Shown here one piece after another: positions 35,233-44,685 of a DNA stretch of 64,000 nucleotides (its first letter is position 1; each line of letters begins with the position of its first letter). Source of the stretch: Halothiobacillus sp. (GTDB lineage Bacteria > Pseudomonadota > Gammaproteobacteria > Halothiobacillales > Halothiobacillaceae); the NCBI GenBank assembly GCA_016278265.1, contig JADQCE010000003.1, forward strand, positions 186,001-250,000, given 5' to 3'. The translations under genes and the position numbers were made by a program. Below the pieces are notes generated by a model, which was not told the origin of the DNA, ran no database searches, and worked only from the letters and a program-made list of their open reading frames with translations.

Positions 35233-36084
35233 TCAGTCTGGCGGACGCGCCCCCAGCAGGAGGCCCTGCGCGCGCCACTGTTCCAGCTGCTCGCCGGCAA
35301 AGCCCAGCAGTTCGTCGACTGGGCGGCTGAAGGCCTCGGCCAGCTGTGCAACGAGTGCGTGACCGGTTTGGTCCTCGCCCTCGGCCAGTGCCAGGAACAG
35401 CTGGGCACTGCCGGGCGTGAGGGCCAGGGCGAACGGTGCGCCGTGCTCGTCCCGGTGCAGCAACAGGTGGTGCATGCCGGCCGGCGGGATCTCGGGCGCC
35501 TGGCTGGTTTCGAGGGCGGCGGCGATCCGGTCGACCGGGTAGGCGGTCACCATCAGGCGGGCCAGCGAGGAGATCACCGGCTGGCCGGCGAGCAGGTCGC
35601 CGGCCGGTTCCAGGTCGGCCGGGGCGGGCGCGGCGTCCTCGGCCATCAGCTCGAAACGCGCCAGCTCGTAGGCGGCCAGCTCGCGCTGCCAGTCGGACAA
35701 TTCCGGCCGCTCTTGCAGGAACTCGGCGAACTCGCCCGGCAGGTCGCGCAGGATCGGCGAGTGGGCGGGGTGGTCGCGGAAGAACGGCCGGGTCAGTGCC
35801 TGCCAGGCGTCAGCGTCGAGGCTCGCGCGCAGCGCCGGGAAGGCGTTTCCCAGCGTGCCGTCGATATTGTTGAAGAACAGCTTTGCGTACCAGGCCATCC
35901 GCTCGGGCTTGCTGCCGGGGGGCGGTGGATTGGCCTCCGGGTCGCGCACGTAGCGGGTGAAGGCTTTCTGCGTCTCGCGGAAATCACCCACCGGGTTCGT
36001 CGACAAACCTGCTGCGTCGTCTGATTGCTGCGTCGCGTGCTCGTTCGCTCCTCGCCTATCTGCCCGATATGTCTCGTCGCTCAC
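35233..36084 (-). CDS. HvfC/BufC-like RiPP maturation partner (DUF2063)
   Basis: A 283-residue protein with the DUF2063 domain at its N-terminus (FRETQKAFTRYVRDP, then ERMAWYAKLFFNNIDGTLGNAFPALRA) and a second, less conserved C-terminal half. In HvfABC/bufferin operons this protein recruits or assists the DUF692 (MNIO) enzyme with its precursor peptide. The start is GTG 36082-36084, supported by AAGGAG 7 bases upstream; the first 30 residues are polar and probably disordered. It follows the MNIO gene by 57 bases. Confidence 0.88.
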   Translation of the reverse strand: MSDETYRADRRGANEHATQQSDDAAGLSTNPVGDFRETQKAFTRYVRDPEANPPPPGSKPERMAWYAKLFFNNIDGTLGNAFPALRASLDADAWQALTRPFFRDHPAHSPILRDLPGEFAEFLQERPELSDWQRELAAYELARFELMAEDAAPAPADLEPAGDLLAGQPVISSLARLMVTAYPVDRIAAALETSQAPEIPPAGMHHLLLHRDEHGAPFALALTPGSAQLFLALAEGEDQTGHALVAQLAEAFSRPVDELLGFAGEQLEQWRAQGLLLGARPPD

Positions 36085-36141
36085 TGCGCGGCTCCTTGCA
36101 CTTGGACGTGCTCGCGACGGTTTTCGAGGAACCCGGCCATG

Positions 36142-36999
36142 TCAGGCAGCCTTGCTGCCGAGCGCCCGCTCGGCGGCGCGGCGGATCTGCGCGACCTCGC
36201 CCATCAGCTCGTCGAGCGGCGGGATGTCGAAGTCGCGCTCGAGCAGCGTCGGTACCGGGCCGACGTGGCGGTAGGTGTGCTCGAGCAGGTCCCAGACCGG
36301 TGCGCTGACCGGCGCGCCGTGGCTGTCGATGATCAGGTCTTCCTCGACCTGGTGGTGGCCGGCGACGTGCAGGTAACGCACCCGTTCGGCGGGCATGGCG
36401 TCGATGAAGGCGTAGGGGTCATAGCCATGGTTGACGCTGTTGACGAACACGTTGTTGACGTCGAGCAGCAGGCCGCAGCCCGAGCGCTCGAGGATCTCGA
36501 GGATGAACGTCTGTTCATCCATGGTGGACTCGACCGGCGAGTAGTAGGAGACGTTCTCCAGCACCAGCCGCCGGCCGAGGCGCTGCTGCACGGTCTCGAT
36601 GCGCGCGACGACGTGATCGATCGCCTCCTCGGTGAAGGGGATCGGCATCAGGTCGTAGATGTGCGCGTTGTCCGAGCAGAACGACAGGTGCTCGCTGTAG
36701 AGCGCCGGTTGGTACTCGTCGAGGAATTCGCCCACTGCGTCGACGAACTCGAGATCCAGCGCCGCCGGGCCACCGATCGATAGCGACAGGCCGTGCGTGT
36801 AGAGCGGGTAGTCTTCGAGCAGGGCCTTGAAGCGTTCCTTGACCGGCCCGCCGAAGCGCAGCCAGTTCTCGGGGGCGACCTCGAGGAAGTCGACGTCGGG
36901 GCGCCGTTCCTCGATCTCGCGCATGAGCGGGCCGCGACGCAGGCCGATGCCGACGGGAACATGTTGCGTGACGCTGGGGCTGGCGGATTGGGGGCTCAT
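36142..36999 (-). CDS. MNIO (DUF692) RiPP-modifying enzyme, HvfB/BufB-like
   Basis: A 285-residue multinuclear non-heme iron oxygenase of the TIM-barrel DUF692 family. Visible family segments are GIGLRRG, DFLEVAPENW, LYSEHLSFCS, LVLENVSYYSP, GLLLDVNNVFVN and YLHVAGHH, carrying the His, Glu, Asp and Asn metal ligands. Characterised relatives convert precursor cysteines to oxazolone/thioamide or thiooxazole groups that bind copper. ATG 36997-36999 has GGGAGG six bases upstream; the frame is open further 5'. It lies between the candidate precursor gene and the HvfC-like partner. Confidence 0.92.
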   Translation of the reverse strand: MSPQSASPSVTQHVPVGIGLRRGPLMREIEERRPDVDFLEVAPENWLRFGGPVKERFKALLEDYPLYTHGLSLSIGGPAALDLEFVDAVGEFLDEYQPALYSEHLSFCSDNAHIYDLMPIPFTEEAIDHVVARIETVQQRLGRRLVLENVSYYSPVESTMDEQTFILEILERSGCGLLLDVNNVFVNSVNHGYDPYAFIDAMPAERVRYLHVAGHHQVEEDLIIDSHGAPVSAPVWDLLEHTYRHVGPVPTLLERDFDIPPLDELMGEVAQIRRAAERALGSKAA

Positions 37000-37073
37000 G
37001 GCAGGCCTCCCGGGGCGCTGGATGACCAACGGCGACAAGCCGCCGGCCGGGGTGTTTTGCGGGCCGACGACAG

Positions 37074-37102
37074 GTTGCCGACGGCCTTCATCAGGCGGCA
37101 AC
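37074..37102 (-). promoter_or_regulatory. Hairpin between precursor and MNIO genes
   Basis: GTTGCCG (37074-37080) pairs with CGGCAAC (37096-37102) across a 15-base loop, inside the 135-base gap between the precursor peptide gene and the MNIO gene. No U-run follows. It could attenuate or stabilise the message so that precursor exceeds enzyme; this is inference. Confidence 0.35.
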
Positions 37103-37134
37103 GGCCAGGCGGGCCGGTGCCGTCAGGACGTGGT

Positions 37135-37374
37135 TCAGGACTTGTCGTCGCCCTTGTCGTCGTCGCCCTTCTCTTCGTCCATGCTGCTGCCGCACTGGCC
37201 GGCGCCGCAGGCCATTTCGGCGGTCTGGAAAGTGCCGGCGTGGGTGGACTCGGAGGCGAACGGGTTGCCGTTGCCCGCGGCCATGGCCGAGGAGCCAGCG
37301 ATGGCGGTAGCCAGGGCGGTCGAGCCGATCAGCAGGTGCTTCTTGGTCTGGCTCTTCTTGGATTGGGCTTTCAT
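37135..37374 (-). CDS. Candidate MNIO RiPP precursor peptide (HvfA/bufferin-like)
   Basis: A 79-residue pre-peptide. Residues 1-32 form a Sec signal (basic SKKSQTKK, hydrophobic LLIGSTALATAIAGSS, cleavage near AMA-A). The mature part has just two cysteines, Cys56 and Cys61, in MACGAGQCGSS, followed by an Asp/Glu/Lys tail (DEEKGDDDKGDD). A secreted peptide with CG..CG spacing directly upstream of DUF692 and DUF2063 genes fits the HvfA/bufferin class. HvfA itself has several EGKCG repeats, so this one is minimal. Likely role: periplasmic copper (or other soft metal) binding after modification. Confidence 0.82.
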   Translation of the reverse strand: MKAQSKKSQTKKHLLIGSTALATAIAGSSAMAAGNGNPFASESTHAGTFQTAEMACGAGQCGSSMDEEKGDDDKGDDKS

Positions 37375-37422
37375 CTCGTCAGATCCTCTCGTTGGGGTTC
37401 ACGCGGATGGACCGCGATGGGG

Positions 37423-37450
37423 TTCGACAACCGTGATGACGGTCGGTTTC
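37423..37450 (-). promoter_or_regulatory. Candidate ECF-sigma promoter for the MNIO operon
   Basis: On the minus strand GAAACC (37445-37450) is followed after 18 bases by CGAA (37423-37426), about 50 bases before the precursor ATG. ECF promoters have AAC-type -35 and CG-type -10 boxes, and bufferin operons in other bacteria are ECF-controlled. The spacing is slightly long, and the region also holds ACCGT/ACGGT arms that could be an operator instead. Confidence 0.25.
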
Positions 37451-37524
37451 CCGATCATGCCTCAAGCTGGCTCGAGAATACCAGAGCTTTTTTCTGGGAT
37501 TTGTTAGCCGATTCAGTCGTTTGC

Positions 37525-38136
37525 TCAGCCACCGGCCGTCAGATCGCGGCGCGGCTGATCGATGCCGTCGGTACAGACATCGAGTGTCGGCTCCTCGATG
37601 CAGCGCTCGGCGGCGCGCAGGCGCTGGTCGAGGTACTGCGGGTAGAAATCCGGCACGGTCACGCCCTTGAGCTCGTCGACCACCTGCTTGCCGTCGGGGG
37701 CGAAGTAGATCACCTCGGGGACCAGCTGTACGCCCTGCAGGCGGGCGAACTCGACCGGCGTGTAGGAGGTGCCCTGCCACTCGATCTCCGGCAGGTCGGA
37801 GTCGATTTCCACCCGGCGGATGATCAGTCGACCCTCGTAGTCCGGGTCGGCGGCCATGGTCTGCAGGAATTCCTCGTCGACCGTCCGGCAATAGGAGCAA
37901 TAGGTGGCATGGAAGAACATCAGCATGGGGATCTGGTGTTCCTGCATATAGGCCAGATCCGCCTGGACGTTCTCCAGATCGCTCATCAGGGGTACTTCGT
38001 CGCGCCCCGTGCTGGCACCCGACTCGTCGGCCTGCCCGGGCGGGGTGGCCATGCCCATGAGCAACAGGCCGGCCAAGGGCGCCAGCGTGGCAACGGCGAG
38101 GCGAGTGACGGAGCGGGTTGGGATGATTGCAGGCAA
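37525..38136 (-). CDS. Secreted thioredoxin-fold protein (SoxW/DsbD-C-like)
   Basis: A 203-residue periplasmic protein with a signal peptide (hydrophobic LAVATLAPLAGLLLMGMA, cleavage near GQA) and a thioredoxin domain. The redox motif is CSYC in MFFHATYCSYCRTVDEEF, and the cis-proline region reads LVPEVIYFAPDG. Two more cysteines near the C-terminus (CIEEPTLDVC) may form a structural disulfide. The start is taken as TTG 38134-38136 with GGGAGA upstream; a GTG at 38170-38172 would add 12 residues. It lies 150 bases upstream of the RiPP precursor on the same strand, so it may keep precursor cysteines or metal partners reduced. Confidence 0.8.
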   Translation of the reverse strand: MPAIIPTRSVTRLAVATLAPLAGLLLMGMATPPGQADESGASTGRDEVPLMSDLENVQADLAYMQEHQIPMLMFFHATYCSYCRTVDEEFLQTMAADPDYEGRLIIRRVEIDSDLPEIEWQGTSYTPVEFARLQGVQLVPEVIYFAPDGKQVVDELKGVTVPDFYPQYLDQRLRAAERCIEEPTLDVCTDGIDQPRRDLTAGG

Positions 38137-38355
38137 GGTTTCTCTCCCGAATGGGGTGGCTGCCGGGCTCACCCGGAGTCTGGCCAGGGCTGTGTCCCGG
38201 GTTGTATTCGGTTTGGACTATGTCCGGGTGGCGGGGTTCCGCAGGGATGGTCCGCACCTCGTGTCCCAATGCGGCATCCGGGTTACCATGTTGGCTATTT
38301 CGTGACGGTTCCAGCCGAGGTTCGGGCCGTCCGGTTGCCAGAATGAGGATGACAG

Positions 38356-39324
38356 ATGAGCAAGGCATTTTCCGAGGGCCGCGTGCTGCGGATCGCCACC
38401 CGAGCCAGCCTGCTGGCGCTTTGGCAGGCGGAGTTCGTCGCCGCGGAGCTGAAAAAGCGCACTCCGGGCCTCGAGGTCGAGCTGGTCAAGATGACCACCC
38501 GGGGTGATCAGCTGCTCGACAGCCCGCTGTCGAAGATCGGCGGCAAGGCGCTGTTCGTCAAGGAGCTGGAGGTCGCCATGCTCGAGGATCGTGCCGACAT
38601 CGCGGTGCACTCGATGAAGGACGTGCCGATGCAGTTCCCGGATGGTCTGGAGCTGATCGCCATCCTCGAGGGCGACGACCCGCACGACGCCTTCGTCTCC
38701 AACAACTACGGCAACCTCGACCAGATGCCGGCCGGCACGGTGGTCGGCACCTCCAGCCTGCGTCGCGAGACCCAGGTGCGCGAGCGTTTCCCCAAGCTCG
38801 AGGTCAAGACCCTGCGCGGCAACATCCACACTCGCCTGAAGAAGCTCGATGACGGCGAGTACGACGCCATCATCCTGGCCGCCTCGGGCCTCAAGCGCGC
38901 CGAGTTGGCCGATCGGATCACCCATCGCCTCTCGGCCGAGGAATCGCTGCCGGCCATGGGGCAGGGGGCACTCGGCATCGAGGCGCGCAGCGACGATGCG
39001 GCGGTGCATGCGCTGATCGACCCGTTGATCGACCGTGACACCACCACCCGCGTGACCGCCGAACGGGCCTTCAACACCCGGCTCAACGGTGGCTGCCAGG
39101 TGCCGATCGGTGGGCACGCCCTGCTGGTCGAGGACGATCAGCTGTGGCTGCGCGGCCTGGTGGGGCGCCCGGACGGCTCCGAGACCCTGCGCGACGAGAT
39201 TACCGGACCGCGCGACCAGGCCGAGGCGCTGGGCATCGAGCTGGCCGAGCGGGTGCTGCGTGATGGTGCCGACAAGATCCTCGCCGAGGTGGGCATCGAG
39301 ACCGAGGCGCCCGATCAGGGCTGA
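38356..39324 (+). CDS. hemC: Hydroxymethylbilane synthase (porphobilinogen deaminase)
   Basis: HemC joins four porphobilinogens into hydroxymethylbilane on a dipyrromethane cofactor. The 322-residue protein contains [44 protein letters not shown] and the cofactor-carrying Cys in [22 protein letters not shown] leads into ATG 38356. It starts a five-gene run: hemC-hemD-hemX-hemY-ubiD. Confidence 0.97.
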   Translation: MSKAFSEGRVLRIATRASLLALWQAEFVAAELKKRTPGLEVELVKMTTRGDQLLDSPLSKIGGKALFVKELEVAMLEDRADIAVHSMKDVPMQFPDGLELIAILEGDDPHDAFVSNNYGNLDQMPAGTVVGTSSLRRETQVRERFPKLEVKTLRGNIHTRLKKLDDGEYDAIILAASGLKRAELADRITHRLSAEESLPAMGQGALGIEARSDDAAVHALIDPLIDRDTTTRVTAERAFNTRLNGGCQVPIGGHALLVEDDQLWLRGLVGRPDGSETLRDEITGPRDQAEALGIELAERVLRDGADKILAEVGIETEAPDQG

Positions 39325-39328
39325 TTCG

Positions 39329-40135
39329 GTGACCGACCCCGACCTGCCGCCAATCCACGAGGTCGTGCTGACGCGACCGGCCGGGAGCAATGACGGCCTG
39401 CGCGAGGCGCTGCTGGCGGCCCGGCCGGCCGGGTTGGCCCAGCCGACCCTGATCACACGGCCACTGCTGGCCATCCAGCCGCTGGCCGATGGCGGCGAGC
39501 TGCCCGACACGCTCGCGGCGATGACACCTGCGGATCTCGTGGTCTTCGTCAGCCCGCGGGCGGTGGAGGCGGCCGGCGCCGTGCGCCCGCTGGTCGACTG
39601 GCCGGCGCGCGAGTTCGCCGCGGTGGGGGCGGCCACCGGCCGGGCGCTGGCGCACGCCGGGCGACCCGCGACCTTCCTGCCCGATTCCTCCGAGGACAGC
39701 GAGGGGCTGCTCGAGTGCCTGCGCGATGCGCCGATGAGCGGCCGGCGCGTGTGGATCATCCGTGGCGAGACCGGGCGCGAACTGTTGGCCGAGTCCCTGG
39801 CCGCGCGGGGTGCCGAGCCCCGTTTCGTCGCCGTCTACCGGCGCCAATGCCCTGCCCCGAGGCCGCCCGTTCCGGTCGGCCCCGCCTGCCTCTGGATCAT
39901 TACCGCCCCGCAGGCCCTCGACTGTTTCGCCCGGCTGGCCGGCGAGACAGATGGGAGCCAGTCCGGGCTGCTAGACTCCAACTTGCTGGTCATCAATGAG
40001 CGCGCGCGCGACCGGGCGCGGGAGCTGGGCGTCCGCGGCCCGATCTTCCTTGCCGGCGGGCCGGGCGCCGAGACACTGGCCTGCGCTGCGTGGGCGATGA
40101 TGGCCGAACGGCGATCACCGCCGCCAAGGCATTGA
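39329..40135 (+). CDS. hemD: Uroporphyrinogen-III synthase
   Basis: HemD closes and inverts ring D of hydroxymethylbilane to give uroporphyrinogen III. The 268-residue protein is divergent, as this family is, but keeps EVVLTRPAGSNDGL at the start, DLVVFVSPRAVEAA, AAVGAATGRALAHAGR, GRRVWIIRGETGRELLAESL and a final GPIFLAGGPGAETL. The start is GTG 39329-39331, four bases after the hemC stop; the frame is open upstream inside hemC. Context confirms the assignment. Confidence 0.92.
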   Translation: MTDPDLPPIHEVVLTRPAGSNDGLREALLAARPAGLAQPTLITRPLLAIQPLADGGELPDTLAAMTPADLVVFVSPRAVEAAGAVRPLVDWPAREFAAVGAATGRALAHAGRPATFLPDSSEDSEGLLECLRDAPMSGRRVWIIRGETGRELLAESLAARGAEPRFVAVYRRQCPAPRPPVPVGPACLWIITAPQALDCFARLAGETDGSQSGLLDSNLLVINERARDRARELGVRGPIFLAGGPGAETLACAAWAMMAERRSPPPRH

Positions 40136-40186
40136 CCGGGCGACCGCGCACCGGACCGCTTTTATCCGATCGCATCCATACTGGGG

Positions 40187-41773
40187 ATGAGCATGGACAA
40201 GAAAGACACCGACAAGCAGGCCGAGGAGACCAAGGCCGGGGCAGCTGCCCAGACGGGCAAGCCCTCCGAGTCGTCCGTCGCATCGACATCGGCCGACAAG
40301 GCCCAAGCCGACAAGGGCGAGACTAACGAGAGCCAGGCCGATAAAAGCCGGGGCGACAAGAGTCAGGCCAGCAAAGGCGGGTCGAACAAGCCCGGCGCAA
40401 AGGCCGGGCAAAAGACGGGTGGCAAGCCCGCCGCTCCGACCGGTGGGGACAAGACATCGTCGGCCAGTGGCGCCGCGGGTGCCAAGGCCGCGGACGGCAA
40501 GCTATCAGGCAACCCGGACGCCCAATCCACCGGGCCGAGTCCCGCCAATTCGAGCGCCCAATCGTCGTCTGCCCAAGCGTCGTCTGGCAAGGGAGCGAGC
40601 GCCAAAGGCGGCGACAAGGACCCCGGCGCGAAGACGCCGCCCCCGGTATCACGTGCTCGTCCGCCCCGCCGGTCGGCCACGCCGTGGCTGGTTATCGGCA
40701 TGCTGATCCTGTTCGCGCTGGCCGCGGTGGGTGGTTGGCAGTTGTGGCAACTCCAGCAGGCCCAGCAACAGGCGTCGCAGGAGCAGGCCAGCTCGCGTGA
40801 GGCACTGGTCCAGGAGCTGGATCAGGAAATCGAGCGTCTCGATGAACAGCTCGGTTCGACGCGTTCGAGCATTTCGGCGCTGGAAGACCGTGGCGAGGCG
40901 ATTCGCCAGGAGGTCGAGTCCGGTCTGCAGGCCCAGCAGGAAGAGCTGGCCGAGCGGCAGGATCACCTCGATGCCCGCATCGCCAGCATCGATGATCGAC
41001 TCGCGCGCGGCGAGATTGCCTGGAAGACCGCGGAGATCGGTTTCTTGCTGACACGTGCCCAGGAACGTCTGACGATTGCGCGTGACCCCGACGGGGCGAT
41101 GCTTGCCCTGCGGTTGGCCGATCAGCGGGTTGCCGCCTTGTCCCGTCCACACTGGTTGCCGTTGCGCTCCGCGATCAGCGATGCGATTGCCAAGATCGAG
41201 GCGGCCGGCGAGGGTGACCGGGTCGGCCAGGCGCTTGCACTGCGTCGGCTGACCGACCGTGTCGAGGACTGGCCGCTGGCTGACGAGGCCGATGGTGGCG
41301 CAGGAGGCCAGGTTGAGACGCCCGCCGATACAGCCGCGACTGGCGAATCGCTGGCGGACGATGCCGCCTGGTACGAGAAGGCCTGGGCCGCGACCAGCAG
41401 CTGGGTCGCCGGGCAGGTCACCGTGAGCCGTTCGGACACGCCTACGCGACTGCGCGAACGCGTGGCCACGGATCGCGAGATGCGCCTGTGGCTGACGGCT
41501 GTGCGTGAGTCCCTGCTCTCGCGGGATCATGACGCGCTTTCCACCACGCTCGACGAGGCGCGTGGCTGGCTCGAATCGCATTACGCAACCGAGGCGGACG
41601 GGCCGGCCAAGGCCCTCAAGTTGCTCGAGCGCACACAAGAGCGTTTCGCCAGTCGAGAATTCCCGTCGATCGACGCCGTGCTCGATGCCTGGGAGCGGGC
41701 CAACGCCCGCGAAAAGGTACGCGCCGAGTCGGCCGACGCGCCCGCTGAGACCGGCAAGGAGGACCCGTCATGA
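40187..41773 (+). CDS. hemX: HemX-family membrane protein with long low-complexity N-terminus
   Basis: A 528-residue single-pass inner-membrane protein. Residues 1-160 are a Lys/Ala/Ser/Gly/Asp-rich, probably disordered cytoplasmic segment; a transmembrane helix spans about 165-187; residues 190-280 are a coiled coil (EQASSREALVQELDQEIERLDEQ in part); the rest is the HemX domain (WKTAEIGFLLTRAQERL, VATDREMRLWLTAVRESL). Despite the historical methyltransferase label, no SAM-binding domain is present. HemX is thought to assist late heme synthesis steps or their assembly. It overlaps hemY by 4 bases (ATGA). Confidence 0.88.
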   Translation: MSMDKKDTDKQAEETKAGAAAQTGKPSESSVASTSADKAQADKGETNESQADKSRGDKSQASKGGSNKPGAKAGQKTGGKPAAPTGGDKTSSASGAAGAKAADGKLSGNPDAQSTGPSPANSSAQSSSAQASSGKGASAKGGDKDPGAKTPPPVSRARPPRRSATPWLVIGMLILFALAAVGGWQLWQLQQAQQQASQEQASSREALVQELDQEIERLDEQLGSTRSSISALEDRGEAIRQEVESGLQAQQEELAERQDHLDARIASIDDRLARGEIAWKTAEIGFLLTRAQERLTIARDPDGAMLALRLADQRVAALSRPHWLPLRSAISDAIAKIEAAGEGDRVGQALALRRLTDRVEDWPLADEADGGAGGQVETPADTAATGESLADDAAWYEKAWAATSSWVAGQVTVSRSDTPTRLRERVATDREMRLWLTAVRESLLSRDHDALSTTLDEARGWLESHYATEADGPAKALKLLERTQERFASREFPSIDAVLDAWERANAREKVRAESADAPAETGKEDPS

Positions 41774-43092
41774 AGCGCCTGATCGTTTGGATCGTCCTGC
41801 TGGCGGCCGCGGTGACCGCGGCCATCTATTTCCTGCCGGGAGCCGGTGTGGCGATGCTCGAGTTCGCCGGCTGGCGGATCGAGACCACCGCCGTCGGCTT
41901 GGTATTGATGGTGCTGATCGTGCTGATTGCGCTGCAATTGCTCTGGCGTCTGATCGCCGGGGTGGTGCACCTGCCGGCGCGCTTTAGCCACCGCTCAGCA
42001 GAACAGCGCCGTCGAGCCGCCGACGAGAAGCTCCTGCGTGCCTGGGCGGAGCGTCAGCGTCGCCAGACCGAGTTGGCGCAGCGCTACGCCCTGGCCGGGG
42101 TGGAGGACGGCAGCCTACCGCCCATGCATTTCCAGGTGGCGATCGACGCCCTGCTGGATGGTCTCGATCCGTCGCGTCAGGGGGTGGCCCCGCGAGGCCG
42201 GGACGAGACCCGCGAGGAGATCGGTGACCTATTCGAGACGGTCGAGCGCCGCTTTCCGAAGTTCGCCGAGTTCCTGCGGCTCCATATCGTCCAGCGGCTG
42301 ATTGCGCTGAACGAGGTGGAGTGGGCACAGGCGATGGTCGAGCCGCTGATCGAGACCCATCCGCGCGACGAGGCCATTTTGCTGATCCGGGCGCAATTGC
42401 TCGAATTGGCCGGGGATTTCGACGCGTTGGGGCGGCTGTTGCCCACCTTGCGTCGCATCAAGGACAAGCGCCTGACGGCCGATGAACTGTTGCGCATCGA
42501 ACGCGTGGTGCTGCTGGGCCGGATCGAGGCCGCGTCACGGGCGCGTGATCTCGATGTCCTGTCGCGGCTGTGGTCCGAGGCCGGGCGCAACGTGGTCGAT
42601 AACCCGGGTGTCACGATTGCCTATGCCGAGGCACTCGCCCGTGGTGGCGCGGAAGCGGCCGCTGCCCGCGTGCTGGAAAAGCGCCTCGGCCGTTCGCTGG
42701 AGGCCCAGACGCTGCATGCCTGGGCCGAATTGCGCCACGAGGACCCGGCCGACGCGCGCAAACGCCTGCTCAAGCTGGTGCCGGACGACTGGAGCGAACC
42801 GGCCAACGCGCCCGACGTGGGGCGTGCCCGCGAGCGCGCTGCGTTCGCCTACGCGATGGCGCGCCTCGCGCTGGCCGAGTCCGACCCCTCCTCGGCACAG
42901 CTGTGGGTGGGGCGCCTGGGTCCGCTCGACCAGGAACTCCGCTACCTGGCGGTTGCCGCGCGCGTGCATGCCCGCCTGCGCGACAGCAGCGAGGCGGCCT
43001 TGCTCTATGAGCGTGCCTTGACGCGGGCCGGTCTGGAGACGAGCGCGGCCTCACAACCGGTGACGCCCCCCGCGGCCGACAATGGCCGCTGA
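41770..43092 (+). CDS. hemY: HemY heme-synthesis-associated TPR membrane protein
   Basis: A 440-residue inner-membrane protein with two N-terminal transmembrane helices (about 4-22 and 42-64) enclosing the HemY_N domain, then helical TPR-like repeats to about residue 420 with the conserved stretch [17 protein letters not shown]. It follows hemX as in most gammaproteobacteria. Function is undefined beyond its link to heme synthesis. The last 11 bases overlap the start of ubiD. Confidence 0.92.
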   Translation: MKRLIVWIVLLAAAVTAAIYFLPGAGVAMLEFAGWRIETTAVGLVLMVLIVLIALQLLWRLIAGVVHLPARFSHRSAEQRRRAADEKLLRAWAERQRRQTELAQRYALAGVEDGSLPPMHFQVAIDALLDGLDPSRQGVAPRGRDETREEIGDLFETVERRFPKFAEFLRLHIVQRLIALNEVEWAQAMVEPLIETHPRDEAILLIRAQLLELAGDFDALGRLLPTLRRIKDKRLTADELLRIERVVLLGRIEAASRARDLDVLSRLWSEAGRNVVDNPGVTIAYAEALARGGAEAAAARVLEKRLGRSLEAQTLHAWAELRHEDPADARKRLLKLVPDDWSEPANAPDVGRARERAAFAYAMARLALAESDPSSAQLWVGRLGPLDQELRYLAVAARVHARLRDSSEAALLYERALTRAGLETSAASQPVTPPAADNGR

Positions 43093-44644
43093 TCGGGCCG
43101 GCCGTGCCGGCCTGAGCGACCTGCGGCGCTTTCTCGACCAGCTCGAGCGCCAAGGTGAGCTGGTGCGGGTGACCGAGCCGGTGGACCCGGACCAGGAGAT
43201 GACCGTGCTGGCCGACCGCGTGCTGCGCGCGGGCGGGCCGGCCCTGTTGATCGAGAACCCGGTCGGCTTCGATACCCCGGTGCTGCTCAACCTGTTCGGC
43301 ACGCCCGAGCGCGTGGCGCAGGGCATGGGCGGGCAGACGCTCGCCGATCTGCGCGAGATCGGCCGGCTGCTGGCCTTCCTCAAGGAACCCGACCCGCCGG
43401 CCGGTCTCAAGGAGGCCTGGAGGAGCCTGCCAATCTTCAAGAAGGTGCTCGACATGGCCCCGCGGCGGGTGAAGAAGGCGCCGGTCCAGGAGGTGGTGAT
43501 CGAGGGCGACGAGGTGGATCTCGCGCAGTGGCCGATCCAGACCTGCTGGCCGGAGGATGCCGCCCCCCTGATCACCTGGGGGCTGACCACCACGCGCGGC
43601 CGGCCGCGCAAGGGCGGCGGGCTCGAATCGAACCCCGAGGATGCCGCGGCGGCCGGCCGAGAGCGCCTGAACATGGGCATTTATCGCCAGCAGGTGATCG
43701 GCCGCAACCGGGTGATCATGCGATGGCTGGCCCATCGTGGCGGGGCGCTGGACTTCGCGAACTGGCAGGAGACGCACCCCGGCGAGCCGTTCCCCATCGC
43801 CGTGACCCTGGGTGCCGACCCGGCCACCATCCTGGGTGCGGTCACCCCGGTGCCGGATACCCTGTCCGAGTACGCCTTCGCCGGCCTGCTGCGCGGCGAG
43901 CGCACCCGGCTGGTCGAGTGCCTGTCGCACGATCTCCTGGTGCCGGCGAATGCCGAGATGGTGCTCGAGGGGTTCATCCACCCCGACGACATGGCGGTCG
44001 AGGGTCCGTACGGCGATCACACCGGCTATTACAACGAGACCGAATCTTTCCCGGTGATGACCATCGAGCGCATCACCCACCGCAAGAATCCGATCTATCA
44101 CAGCACCCACACCGGCCGACCGCCGGATGAGCCCGCCATCCTCGGCGTGGCGCTCAACGAGGTGTTCGTGCCGCTGATCCAGAAGCCGTTCCCCGAAATC
44201 GTCGACTTCTACCTGCCGCCGGAGGGATGCTCCTACCGCATGGCGGTGGTGTCGATGAAAAAGCAGTACCCGGGGCACGCCAAGCGCGTGATGATGGGCG
44301 TGTGGAGCTTCCTGCGCCAGTTCATGTACACGAAGTTCGTGATCGTGGTGGACGACGACGTTGACCCGCGTTCCTGGGAGGACGTGATCTGGGCGATGAC
44401 CACCCGCATGGACCCGGTACGGGACACCCACCTGGTGGAGAACACCCCGATCGACTACCTCGACTTCGCCTCGCCTGTCTCCGGGCTGGGCGGCAAGATG
44501 GGGATGGATGCCACCAGCAAGTGGCCGGGGGAGACAGATCGCGAGTGGGGCCGGCCGATCCGCGCCGACCGGCAGGCCGAGCAGGCGATGGCCTCGGTCT
44601 ACGAGTCGGTCATGGCCCGTGCCGAGGCCGCACGTGACGAGTAG
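43082..44644 (+). CDS. ubiD: 4-hydroxy-3-polyprenylbenzoate decarboxylase
   Basis: UbiD decarboxylates 3-polyprenyl-4-hydroxybenzoate in ubiquinone synthesis using prenylated FMN. The 520-residue protein has [41 protein letters not shown] (in part), the catalytic Glu/Arg region [18 protein letters not shown], and [15 protein letters not shown] near the C-terminus. Its start lies 11 bases inside hemY, so it ends the heme operon and joins heme and quinone synthesis in one message. Confidence 0.95.
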   Translation: MAADRAGRAGLSDLRRFLDQLERQGELVRVTEPVDPDQEMTVLADRVLRAGGPALLIENPVGFDTPVLLNLFGTPERVAQGMGGQTLADLREIGRLLAFLKEPDPPAGLKEAWRSLPIFKKVLDMAPRRVKKAPVQEVVIEGDEVDLAQWPIQTCWPEDAAPLITWGLTTTRGRPRKGGGLESNPEDAAAAGRERLNMGIYRQQVIGRNRVIMRWLAHRGGALDFANWQETHPGEPFPIAVTLGADPATILGAVTPVPDTLSEYAFAGLLRGERTRLVECLSHDLLVPANAEMVLEGFIHPDDMAVEGPYGDHTGYYNETESFPVMTIERITHRKNPIYHSTHTGRPPDEPAILGVALNEVFVPLIQKPFPEIVDFYLPPEGCSYRMAVVSMKKQYPGHAKRVMMGVWSFLRQFMYTKFVIVVDDDVDPRSWEDVIWAMTTRMDPVRDTHLVENTPIDYLDFASPVSGLGGKMGMDATSKWPGETDREWGRPIRADRQAEQAMASVYESVMARAEAARDE

Positions 44645-44685
44645 CGAGCCCCCACCCAGCTGCCCCGAGGGGGGGGCGCAGGTCT

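Noticed and set aside
36793-38346. A 517-codon frame antisense to the MNIO operon and thioredoxin gene
   Set aside because: It spans several convincing minus-strand genes and shows no domain of its own.
40700-41773. Methyltransferase function for HemX
   Set aside because: No SAM-binding domain is present; the label in databases is historical.
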